The notes under the pieces were generated by a model, which was not told the DNA's origin, ran no database searches, and saw only the letters and a list, made by a program, of their open reading frames with translations. From Arion vulgaris (lineage: Eukaryota; Mollusca; Gastropoda; Stylommatophora; Arionidae), in contig CM036767.1 of the NCBI GenBank assembly GCA_020796225.1, positions 12,257,427-12,321,426 of the forward strand: 64,000 nucleotides of DNA, in the 5' to 3' direction. Made by a program: the position numbers and the translations under genes. Every line of letters starts with the position of its first letter. Position 1 is the stretch's first letter. Positions 22,858 to 34,000 of the stretch are shown here, one piece after another.

Positions 22858-23090
22858 CTTCTTCTTCTTTGCTATATTAATCACTAAAAGTGATATGTTT
22901 GATCTTTGCCAAAAACTTGTATTTGTTGCACATTGGTTTGTTGGGCCCCCAAACGCATATACTTCTACACGCTTAAGACGTGCATCCGATTTCAGCCAAA
23001 CCTCCTTAGCCGCCTCTTACGACATGCGCGGCACGTAACAGTGGTTCTATTCTTTACACCCCAAATTTGGGTCCTGGTAACCACTCTGGC
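22858..23090 (-). repeat. SINE subfamily A copy
   Basis: Reverse copy; CTTCTTCTTT tail complement at left, 'cctccttagccgcctcttacgacatgcg' core, and 'ccccaaatttgggtcctggtaaccactc' 5' end at right. Confidence 0.8.
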
Positions 23091-23194
23091 ACTTCTAATT
23101 TGTGTGTTAATGCCTGCTTTGACAGTCATGAAGTCATTGTGTTCAGATAAAAGAAAACGATATACAAGCAACTGTCTCTCAATGTCCTAGTATT

Positions 23195-23435
23195 GCAACT
23201 ATATTTCCATGTACTTTTGAGATATTTTGGACATCTAAAAAGACATGAAGGGCTGGAGAAGACCATCATGGAAGGAGGCATACCGGCAAAGAGAAGACCA
23301 CGGAGAAGATGGATTCAGGATGTATCTGATGGTTTGAACATGACGGCTGTAGAGGCAGGACATCTGGCCTATGAGAGTGAGAAATTCTTGAGAACTGTTG
23401 TGGTGGCAAAGTTCTGCTCAGGACAAGCTATTTGA
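23195..23435 (+). repeat. Retrotransposon RT C-terminus and 3' end
   Basis: Open plus frame with LRYFGHLKRHEGLEKTIMEG, RRPRRRWIQDVSDGLNM and a [12 protein letters not shown] ending, a familiar LINE C-terminus. The frame closes just before a GATGATGATGA end. Confidence 0.75.
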
Positions 23436-23704
23436 TGATGATGACTTTTGTGACACAAAATCTGCTTTTTTCTGAACCTAAGTTACATTATATTTGATGA
23501 AACGATGAGAAATGATATTAGCGAGAAAGAAAAGAACAAATCACACTTAAACGCATCAGAAATTAGCAATAAATATTCTTTAAACATGTTATAAGATGAT
23601 GTTATGAAAAGCTTGAATACATTGTGACAACAGGCAAGATACAGGGGAAGAGATAAGAGGTCGACAAAGTGAAACAAATTCCAGATAACTTAGTATCATG
23701 ACAC

Positions 23705-23952
23705 ATAAGAGTTGCAGTAACATAGTTGTTAGTGAACTTGCTTCTTAGACTAGTGGTCTGGGTTCCATTCCACAAAGACTGTAGTGGCTCTCAGGTCGAC
23801 CCAGCCTCAATTGGGTACCAGGAAAAGCACTAGGAAGTAAAGACGGTCGACGTGATGTTGACCACATCGTGTGTCGATGATCAATGATAAATACTGGCTT
23901 AACACTATTACTAAATATACCTCGAGGTAGGAAAAAGGTTTACTTTACTTAC
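23705..23952 (+). repeat. SINE family H copy
   Basis: tRNA-like start (CATAGTTGTTAGTGAACTTG, then GGTCTGGGTTCCATTCC), body 'ggtaccaggaaaagcacta.gaagtaaaga', tail 'gtttactttacttactttaa'. Second copy at 50982-51212, reverse copy at 37341-37535. Confidence 0.65.
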
Positions 23953-24789
23953 TTTAAGTATAATGGCACAGCGAGAAAACAGTATCAGAACTTGTAGCTA
24001 GAACAGAAGAGGAAGAGAATTGGGAGCAACAGCACAATATCTTTTGACATGGCACATGATGTTGGTAATGTACCTATTTAATGAATACAACAAACTGCCA
24101 GGACACTTACAAACTGGACTGATATTTTGGTAATACTTCTGACAATGCTTGGTAGTTATATAGATAATAGTGAACTTCAGTCAGTTTGCTGACTGTGTTG
24201 CACATGTCTGTGTATATCAGTAAATGTCTAAAGTTGTAGAAGAGAGAATTGAAGATGCCATACATAGATCCTTCAGCTTTTATTTGTGTCACAATTTTCA
24301 TGTATTTGATGAATAAACATTTATTAAGTGGCTTCTTGTTTTCATGAGTTAGTAGGTGTCACATGAAGAGCTCCACAGATATTCTTTATATTGATATTGT
24401 TCCATACATTCTTAGTTCATATGTACGGCTGCAACAAGTCACCACATAATTGCTTCGTCCCTGTGCCAATGAAAATCACACGAAATGCTGTCTACTGTGA
24501 ACTAATTCCAAAATGAAACAGCTGTAACGCCATAAAAAGCAACCTGCACCGCATAAATGCATATGGCTGTCGCTAAAGTGTCAACACAAAACTGTTCATC
24601 ACTTGAATTGCAATTTTTTTCAAAGAGAACATCAATCAAGACAAAATCCAGCTTTCTGCACACGCAATATCACTGCATACGGTAGATTGAGTCAGTTCGT
24701 CATAACCGCTGTCCATCATTTTCTGAATACCCACCACAAACGCACAGTTGACACAGCAAAAAGCATTCCATGTAACATTCATAACTTCT
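23953..24789. other. Intergenic sequence without recognised feature
   Basis: No conserved coding signal on either strand. One AATAAA-like site near 24312. Confidence 0.35.
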
Positions 24790-24970
24790 TTTCTCTAACC
24801 CTGTTTTGTCTCGCAGCGTCAGGATAAGAAGAGATTTATAGAGCTGGCTTTTACGTGCGCTTCATAAAGTGTTTTTTCACCACCTGTTATTTCTGAGGTC
24901 CACCTTTTACGTGGACAGTCTTTTGCTTTGTATCCACTGTATCTGAGTAACATTGCTCCATAACATGCAG
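24790..24970 (-). repeat. Retrotransposon tail fragment (family of 48090-48340)
   Basis: 'tctcgcagcgtcagg.taagaagagattta', 'ttatttctgaggtccaccttttacgtgg' and 'cttttgctttgtatccactgtatc' match the 48.1 kb element end. Confidence 0.6.
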
Positions 24971-25065
24971 GATTTCCATATTACTTTCAAGTGAAAATCT
25001 AATGCTGTACTTACTTTCACAAGATCATCTCATAATATTAATACATTATTGCTACTTGTTTGTGG

Positions 25066-25306
25066 TTACTGGGGCCCAAATTTGGGGTGCAAATAATAGA
25101 ACCAGTTACCTCTCACGCATGTCGTAAGAGGCGACTAAGGAGGTTTGGCTGAAATCAGATGCACATGTCCTAAACGTGTAGAAGTCTATGCGTTTAAGGG
25201 GCCTACCAACAAACCAATGTGCAACGTATACACGTTCTTGTCAAAGATCAAACATATCACAAAGTGATTAAAATTGGTCGTAAACAACGAACGCAAAAAA
25301 GAAGCT
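25066..25306 (+). repeat. SINE subfamily A copy
   Basis: 'gtggttactggggcccaaatttggggtgc' start, CATGTCGTAAGAGGCGACTA core, 'aaagtgattaaaattggtcgtaaa' and a GAACGCAAAAAAGAAG tail. Confidence 0.8.
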
Positions 25307-25743
25307 ACTTGCTTGTAACTTCTGTGTTGCATCTACTTCAATATGAGTCACTTAACTCTTAGTGGACCAGTCCAAAAGCCATGTTTTTACAAGCCATTTG
25401 TTTTTAGAATAAAACGCCCTTTAGTGTGGCTCTTGGTAAAATGGCATCCAACCCAAAGCCAAGTAGTGTGGCGTTTGGTCCACACAGAGTTAAAAAGAGC
25501 AGTTTGCTTGAGGTCTTAACCGATTCACCTCCTCCCCTTTGAAGCAAAGCTCAAAGCCATGCATAAAGCCCTTTTGATGTAAATAGACAGGCACAAGATC
25601 GGACAGTGGATATTTTTGTCTTTGCCAAATGTACCCTTGGGGGGATGAGAAAAATGACACCATGATTTAATTGGAAAATTACAGGTGGGAAAACAGACAT
25701 TTGTGGCAGAAAGTTTCACTATAGCGGAAATGGAAACGCAGCC

Positions 25744-26340
25744 CTGGGGAAGATGATGCAAGTCCTACAGATGTGAAGACCTATGTGTAAGATGGCTAAG
25801 AGGTCCACTACAGATGTGAAGACCTATGTACAGATGACAAGATCTACTACAGATTGAGTTGTGTGGATTACTAAACTGACAAGCGTCTAATCTGCACTCC
25901 GGGCAGACCCATAGGTGCTCAGTCTCCCCAACAGATATCGAAGAGTATGCATACTAATGGTTCCTGTGGCTCGCTGATTAAACACACTCCTCTCCCTCTC
26001 AGGCAGCCAGTTCGACTTGAACAACGGGTAACTCCAAACTGCTTAAATCGCTTGATCGATTCAACATCGATTTTAGTGTCCTCATCCAATAGAGTCGCGA
26101 AGAGACCCCTTATCCATCTTCAACTCCCCAACAATCGATGCTGTTGATCTACTACAGATGTGGAGACCTATGTGAGATGTCAGATCAAGATCTACTACAG
26201 ATGTGAAGACCTATGTTCAGATGGCAAGATCTACTACACATGTGAAGACCTACATGCAGATGGCAAGATCTACTACACATGTGAAGACATGTGCAGATGG
26301 CAAGATCCACTACAGATGTAAAGACCTATGTACAGATGAC
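25744..26340. repeat. Minisatellite, unit about 36-40 bp, split by unrelated DNA
   Basis: Units like GATCTACTACAGATGTGAAG + ACCTATGTACAGATGGCAA occur at about 25765-25862 and again at 26140-26340. The 280 bases between (25862-26140) have a different composition and contain 'cgatcgattcaacatcgatttt'. Confidence 0.7.
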
Positions 26341-26499
26341 AACTAATCAATGAGAAGGTTGAAAAGCTTGAATGATGGATATCTGATGCATTGATTAAAA
26401 CAAAAGTAAACAGCAAAATTAAGGATGAAAAATACACATCCTTGATTAGAGACTGATGCATTTAAAACCATCGACAGAGGACACTATAAACCAAAGTGG

Positions 26500-26696
26500 A
26501 AGAAAGAACACCCACAACACAGTTGATGGATATTACCAACTGTCCAGAAGGGACCGGACTGTCATACTTCACCTCCAGACGGGCCACAAAAGAATGGACA
26601 CCACCTGAACACTAGATTCAAGACAGGCAACAACGACATGTGGCTTCGTGAGTATGACGACATGAGCATGCAGAACCAATAAGAAAGAGGTGGCCC
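26500..26696 (+). repeat. Retrotransposon 3' fragment (interrupted host copy)
   Basis: Broken frames resemble the post-RNase H segment (RTVILHLQTGHKRM). Continues after the SINE at 26965-27080. A paralogous uninterrupted copy is at 34835-34970. Confidence 0.55.
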
Positions 26697-26705
26697 ACTT
26701 ACACC

Positions 26706-26955
26706 AGTCACCCAAGTGGTTACCAGGGCCCAAATTTGGGGTGTAAAGAATAGAACCATCGCTACCTGCCACGCATGTCGTAAGAGGCGACTAAAGAGGT
26801 TTGGCTGAAATCGGATGCACATGTCCTAAACGTGTAGAAGTCTATGCGTTGAGGGCCTACCAAACCAATGTGCAACGTATACACGTTCATGGCAAAGATC
26901 AAACATCACAAAGAGTGATTAAAATTGGTCATAAAGAACGAACGCAAAGAAGAAG
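26706..26955 (+). repeat. SINE subfamily A copy with target-site duplication
   Basis: Flanked by ACTTACACC at 26697-26705 and 26956-26964. Start 'cacccaagtggttaccagggcccaaatttgg', core CATGTCGTAAGAGGCGACTA, tail AAAGAAGAAG. The same target without the SINE is seen at 34862-34870. Confidence 0.88.
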
Positions 26956-27237
26956 ACTTACACCTGCATCCAAGACAAACTGAATGGCATTGCTGACAAT
27001 CTGAGGCAGACTGCAGACTTTATTATAGAATCCCAATCTAGTGAGAACACAGACAAGGAAAGAAGAAGCTTAGAGACTGATGAAGCAATCAATGGCCATT
27101 GTGACTTGTAAGGCAGCAGCAATCTCATTTGTTTCTGTTAACAATTTATTTTTCATAGGCAAGTATGTAAAAACCTCCAACTTGAAAAAGCACATCCACA
27201 TGATGAAGTACTTGGACTATTGCTGCTTGTTTGAGCT

Positions 27238-27450
27238 TGACGCTCCATATCGAACGCTCAAACCACTCTGTGTGATTTGTATGTGAGCGATTGTACGTTG
27301 TGCCAGTTATGCGCCTACAAGTAGGTCAGCACATCCAATTTCTGCTATGCTTTTATTTACTAGGGTAGCTTCCTAGGTCCTACATCAGTCGCCTCTTACG
27401 ACATGCCTTGTAGGTTGCAGTGGTAATATTCTATGCTTCCCTTGCGGTCA
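27238..27450 (-). repeat. SINE subfamily D copy
   Basis: Reverse copy: 'cgaacgctcaaaccactctgtgtgatttgtatg', 'gtgagcgattgtacgttgtgccagttatgcgcctacaagtagg', core AGTCGCCTCTTACGACATGC. Confidence 0.75.
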
Positions 27451-27849
27451 ATGAAACGTGAGGTTGCGTGTGTTAGATTAACGTTTGCAGAATTCAAGTC
27501 CAAGCAAAGTTCAGAATCATAGTATGCATGACATCATCATCAGTATCCAGGCATTGAACTGTACTTCTCTGTGAACATGTTTTAGCTACGGTTTCGCTAA
27601 CACAGATATTAAGACAAACAGATGTGTGTGCATAAACATCAGCATGTTATACCATTCATCATCTGTTGGAGATGCAGCACTTGTGTGTCTGCTCAAATGA
27701 CTGTCTGTTAACTAAAAACAATATTGAAAACGGAAAATCAGTTATCAAAGAAGACAGTTTAATATAAAATTGTGATTGTGTCAAGTTGACCCAGATACAT
27801 TCCTTGTCTTAAGACACTGAAATGAGACATCCATGTCAAATTATGCAAC

Positions 27850-27877
27850 TTATTGAGCCCATTTGGAAGAACCAGGT
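27850..27877 (-). other. Alternative end of the CK1 tail exon frame
   Basis: A second open frame through the exon at 28074-27878 passes its TAG and ends at a TAA here (27850-27852) with ...PGSSKWAQ. See the tail exon entry for how the two frames compete. Confidence 0.35.
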
Positions 27878-28074
27878 CTAGTAATATCCTCCTTGAGTGC
27901 ATGTGTTCTTCGTCCAGCCATCCCTGGTGTCTGACCTAACATGAGACTTCTTTGCTGTGCCTGCACAAATGACATGGCGTGTGCTGTGTGTATCAGAGCT
28001 GGTTGGAATGACTCTGTGTAGCCGACTGCTGTATCTGAGCTCCCTGTCTCTAGATACGGCTCGAGGTGAGGAAT
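27878..28074 (-). CDS. CSNK1D/E: CK1 delta/epsilon C-terminal tail exon
   Basis: Acceptor GTAATTCTCAG (minus) just before 28074. In the phase required by the 56411 donor it reads (N)[20 protein letters not shown] then [13 protein letters not shown] and stops at TAG 27880-27878. Vertebrate epsilon has '[32 protein letters not shown]' at this place, so the identity is convincing. After about residue 35 this frame becomes unusual (Cys, Trp, Gly rich), while another frame stays protein-like ([20 protein letters not shown]) to TAA at 27850. A further one-base slip, or a polymorphic tail, is possible. An ATTAAA lies about 120 bases downstream (27758-27763 on the plus strand as TTTAAT). Confidence 0.8.
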
Positions 28075-31000
28075 CTGAGAATTACACAATGGCACATTGA
28101 AGTAGAATTTCAAGCTAAATCAAGATGGTAAAATAAAGTAAAGACAGGCCAGTATACAATAAAGTACAGTTTAAAACAAAGGCCGGTACAATAAAATACA
28201 GCCTTCTCACACAAAATAAGCCTCAGACATAAAATCACACACAAAGTACAGCCTCACACACAAAGTAAGCTTCAGTACACAAAATCACCCCCACAAAGTA
28301 AGCTTCAGACACAAAATCACACACAAAGTACAGCTTCAGACACAAAATCACATACAAAGTACAGACTCACACACAAAGTACAGTCTCACACACAAAATCA
28401 CACACAAAGTACAGCCTCACACACAAAATCACACACAAAGTACAGCTTCAGACACAAAATCACACACAAAGTACAGCCTTTGACACAAAATCACATGGAG
28501 ATTGGAGTACACAATGGACTAACTGGTGCAATGATGATGATCCGACAACTAAATTAAGAATGAAATGGTTTGGCCACCTAGCGAGAAAGCAGCCAGACCA
28601 GTCTATAAAATTTTCTACAGCTGAACATCGGGCAAAGTTTGTATGTTTACACTGAATTAATTTTGCTACTGTAACTGCTTTCTGATTTACTCTATCAATT
28701 TTTAACGACCAAGAAGAAAGAAGTCTCGGTGCCATGGAAGAGATTGAGCGAGTTGCCCGGGATAGAGCAGTATGGAGAAATTACTTGCAGGCCCTATGTA
28801 ACGTATAACAGTATGTGAAAGGAATTATTATTATTAAGAGAACGTGGACAGGGGACCTACATTTTATTCTCTTGTCCCAATTGGACTAGGAAACCAGATC
28901 CACATTGAAAATGATGACGCAAAAGGTGGACCTCAGAGATAACAGAGGCGGCGAAAGACACTGTTTATGAAGCGTGCACAAGTCATTCTATAAATGTCTT
29001 CTTATCCTTTAGCTGTGAGGCAGACCAGGACTGGAGAAAGGAAAGAAAGACGGCACATAGAGAGGCTCGCTCCAGGTGTCTCTTCTATTCAACCTGACAC
29101 TGAAAGTTAAAACAGGATTAGAGAAAGATAGATAGATCAGTGGAAAAATATCTAAATCAGCAAAGAATGCCTTCGTCAGATGCAAGTCATTAAGTCAACA
29201 GTACCTCTGGAGTCAGAGAAGGCACGCCTATATAGCGGGGGACACTTAAAGAAAAGCAGGCAGAAAGCAGAATGGGTTAACATAACCAAATTAAATCTAG
29301 GGCAGACCCATAGGTGTCCAGTAAGTGATAAAAGGTAAGCATTTTTGTATGTGGAGCGTTTGGCAGAATGGACTAGAGCACGAAATCCCATGAGGCAGAC
29401 CCGTGTTCAATCTATGGTACAGCCATTTATTTTTTCTGTCTGGGGACATAAAAAAAAATCCTAACCTGAACAATTTTACAGCGACTTCACTGGTCATGCA
29501 GCCATTAACTCCTTGTGGACGCCCATCTGCCCAGCGTGTTCATAGCGTGTTGGACTACGGGTGACAAGCTCCCTGTGAGTGCGGGTTCAATTTCGCGGGC
29601 TGGCAGAAAAGCCCCAGGTTCAACAGATTCACTGTGTTCGTGGCACCGAACCAAAGGGTTATGATGTCCACGGCACCGAGCCGAAGAGCTGAAAGCTCAA
29701 GTGCTTCTGGATCGTAAAAAAATCCTTGTGGACCAAACGCCACACTATGTGCCGTTTTTTACTCTAAAATCATATTTCCCCATGTCCACTAAGAGTTAAA
29801 TTCCACAGGCTCATGCCCCACACTGCCTTAAAAAGCGGTATTACAGGCAGTAACAATTGTTTTTACTTAAGGTAGTTTTTAATGTAAAATGAATACAGAA
29901 AATATTAAGAGAATATTCTTTTCTGTTGTTTATTGAGTAATATCACAATATGACACATGTATATGTTTAAGCACATATCAGATGGATGACAGAGATATGA
30001 GGAACATAAACAGGCATATATTCAAGAGCATTTAACAAAATCAAACAAGAGTTGCACACACAAAAACTTGATGCGACGTTACCACTTAGTCATTTTCACA
30101 GACTTGTATGTTATTACTCTACTTCTTCTTGGGATCGCTATGTGAATGATTCTTCTGGGGACCGCTATGTGAATAATTCTTCTTCTTTGGATGGCTGTTT
30201 GAATGATTATACAGTTGCTACATTCTGCCTCTGTACCAGCCACAACAAGCTTCGCGCCCAAATGTTTAACAAATTTTAAATTGGCACAACTAGCTTGTGA
30301 ACCTGCGAAAAGGCGGACATGACGGCAGAGCACATACTGCAAGATTGCCAATTGATAGCAGGCCTAAGAAAAGAACCTGGCCCGTAAACACAGAGCTTCG
30401 CGAGATGCTGTACGGAGGAACGGAGTCCCTTAAAACCACTGTAGCATTCATGATAAAATCTGGTTCATCAGTCCCTTCGAGGATCGAGAGAGAGAATGAT
30501 AATACAAAGCGAACCCAGTAAATGCTGATTGAAATCGGACACGTCGCTGAAGGACAAGCACTAGAGCTCCAAATGGTACTGAAGATGTGACGTAAAACAA
30601 AAGTTCTTGGCAAAGGCTGTTTACACATCACAATAAGAATGATCAAAGTAGCCGAAAAAGAACGATCGAGAGAGAGAGAATGATTATACCATCAGATATG
30701 TTCTTATGATAAAGTCAACTGTTCTCTGGAGCTTGTCTTTGATGCCGTGTAGTTTTGAATGTAGTGACTAAGCAAAGTTCGGTAGGTCAATCAACAGCAC
30801 AAGTTTTATCGGACAGTATAATCATCATATATAAGCACAAGATGAGTGATACTATGGTTCCTGGTGAGCCATCTGACCTAGTTTCCCCGATTTCAGCACC
30901 TTTTCATAGGGAGATAGGACTCATCTCTAACCTTATTCAAGCCAAAACAAAACACAGCATTTCGACAACAGTCAGCGGTGAAACATCGATGCCATTCCAC

Positions 31001-34000
31001 TCCAGCATGGCCATCCATTGAAAACAAAATGCCCACAATGAACATACAAATCCAGCGTGCAGAATGTGAAAAATGAACGGACACAAAAATACAGAAGAAA
31101 TAGGATGGGATAGTACAAGTTTACTTCTAACCGCAGTCTAAACACAGCCGCTATATTGAAACCAGAAGTCTCGTTCTAATCATGTTCACAGACTTGTATG
31201 TTGTTTTAAACTTTTTCACGCCGCCTGCCCAGCGTGTTCGACTACGGGTGACAAGTCCTCTGTGAGTGCGGGTTCAATTCAGCGGACTGGCAGAAAAGCC
31301 ACAGGTTTCCCAGATTTACGGTGTTTGTGGCACTGAACCGAAGGGTTACGATGTCCATGGCACCGAGCGAAGAGCTTTCAGCTCAAGTGCTTCTGGATCG
31401 TAAAAAAATAAAAATGTTGTTGTTCTGTTCTAATCATGTTCACGGACTAATATGTTGTTCTAATTATGTTCACGGACTAATATGCTGCTGTTCTAAACAT
31501 GTTCACAGACTTATATGTTGTGCTAAACATGTTCACAGAGACTAATATATGCTGTTGTTTGAAACATGTTAAACTTGTATGAATGATAAGATCTGATGTA
31601 CTAGATATTCTGAATGTCATCTCTCTAACAGCCATACAAAAGTATATAGAGTAGATTATAATTGTGCTTGTGACATATGAATGAAGTCTCTAGGTAATCT
31701 AAAACAGCTGATCTAACACTGATATTTCTTCAATGTACATGTAATATAAACAACACATAAGAGAATCAGTTATCCATAATGAATGCTATTATCTATATAC
31801 AGATATTATGAAGTGTCTATAGCTTAAGCGGTAGTCAGCTCGATCACAACCCAAGCGTACCTGGTTCAAACTCCGCGCAGGCAAGTTAGCAAATTAGTTC
31901 CCTTGAATTTTTACAAACGGTAAAAGTAGACCTCACCGTTCAGAAAGCAATGGCAAACTACTCTAGATAGAAGCCACCTATGTGGTGCCGGGGCCCGCAA
32001 GGGAAGCAAAGAATAGTACAACTGCAACCTACAAGGCATGTCGTAAGAGGCGACTGATGTAGGACCTAGGAAGCTACCCTAGTAAATAAAAAGCATCGCA
32101 GAAATCGGATGTGCTGGTCTACTTGTAGGCACATAACTGGCACAAAGTACAATCGCTCTTAGGCTCAGAAGTCACACAGAGTGGTTGACTTTAATAGCCG
32201 CAGGGCTAGTGCAGTCACTGTCAAGCTGTTCAGGTTATGATTTTTTCTGTACGCCCTCGACAGAAAAAACAACTATTTGGCCTTACCGGGGATCAAACCT
32301 GGGTATTCCGAATGAGAGCCCTCGCTCTAAGTCATGCGGCCAGACACCACATGCTCCTCCAGACGATCCATGGACAACTACCAATAACTATTAAAACAAA
32401 CCCATATAAAAATGATTTTTTTGTCGTCCAACTTTATGTTATCAATGTCAAACATGGACAATGACTGCCAATAACAAGCAGGAGTAACAAGAAAGAATTT
32501 TTAAAAAAGCAATGAAGAAATCAGAAAAAGAGGACTAGATTTGAAACTAGTTATGAAATTTATTAAAGAACAACAGATCCAGTTGTACGGACATCTTACA
32601 AGAATACCCTGGTATCGTTTACCAAAGAGAGCCACACAGAAAAAATATGACAATGAAGCAAAAGAAAGATCATGTAAAAGATGGAATGATGACATCAAGA
32701 CCAACCGTAGAGAAATGAGCATCAGTTTACAACATGCATTGAATAATCAGTTTGTTTGTTATGTCGTGGATTAAAGCCTCTTTAAACCAAGGCATTTCAA
32801 CCTACGGACTAACCTTTTTTTGGTTATATCTGAGAGGGACGGCCAACAAACATGAAAAATAAGAAGTAATTCCTTTCGGAGAATCCAAGATATATATATA
32901 TATGCATTGAATAAAGTACACAGAAGATATTTATATACCCCCTACCATCAATTAACATTAGGTAAATGGCGGAAGAGAAGAAGATTGTACTTACAAAATG
33001 ATGGTTAAAGATTCAACAAAGTAAAAGAAAAATGGGTACTTAAATCTCCATCAAAATCTGAGCTACTATTAAACTGTCGTTGCTGCCTGTAGTACCGCTT
33101 TTTAGGTCGGTCTAGGACAGGTGAAACGAGAGCCTGAGGAATTTAATGGTCGCATGGCTAGTGTAGTCGCCGCGAAGCTGTGCAGGAAGGATTTTTCATT
33201 TATGCCACAACATTAAAAAATCCTTAGTCCTACCATGAATTGAACACGGGTCTCCTGCATGGGAGCCACACTCTAATCCATTCTGCCAGATGCTCCTCTG
33301 AAGCTTCTCAGCTAATCCCATATGAAAAATTTAGTTAGAGAAAAAAAAACCCAGACATTTAAGAGCCAAGATGGATGTATTATATTGAAGAGATAAAGAA
33401 TGTGAATGATAATCTTAAACATCAATTTACACACTGATGTTATAATGATGCATGTACAAATTGTTATGTATGATTCAAAATATGAAGATTCTGTACAATA
33501 ACTCACACACACACACGATCAATATGATGGAACTGGTTAGCATTATTTGTTGTTTCAGTTTCAGCTTGGAATATCTTCATTGCACTCCAGACATGTCCAT
33601 AGGTGCTCCGATCTCCTTCGCAATATCTCCAACAGTGTCCAGTGACTGACCGTACCAGTTCAATTTTGGTTGATGAGCCTACTTAGATACCTGTTGTGCT
33701 GTTCTTTTCTTGCTTGACTGACCGTGTCAAAGAAGTGTGGATGAAATGGTGACTTGCGCGATGATTTGGTTTAAAGTGAGAAAGAGTTGCGCAGTTCATC
33801 GATCTCACTCTCTCGCCCAATTCCTTCTGTGTCCAGTGGTAGGACAAAGTGGAGACGGCTGGAGAAGGATCTGGGTGCAGCGGAACACCAGGGCGTTCTA
33901 CGTGCCTGGCCGTGCTCACTGCGCTCCGCAGCGCGTTGCTGGCAGACGCCTTCTTGTCCGTTGAGCCAGAGTAATGTTTCTTCCACACAATCTGCCGAGT

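Noticed and set aside
30755..31021. 88-codon plus-strand frame
   Set aside because: No recognisable motif, no splice or start context that stands out, and repeats lie close on both sides.
31808..31880. tRNA-like A and B boxes considered as tRNA genes (also at 50982, 29523, 44520)
   Set aside because: No complete cloverleaf with paired acceptor stem; the sequences recur with shared non-tRNA bodies, so they are SINE heads.
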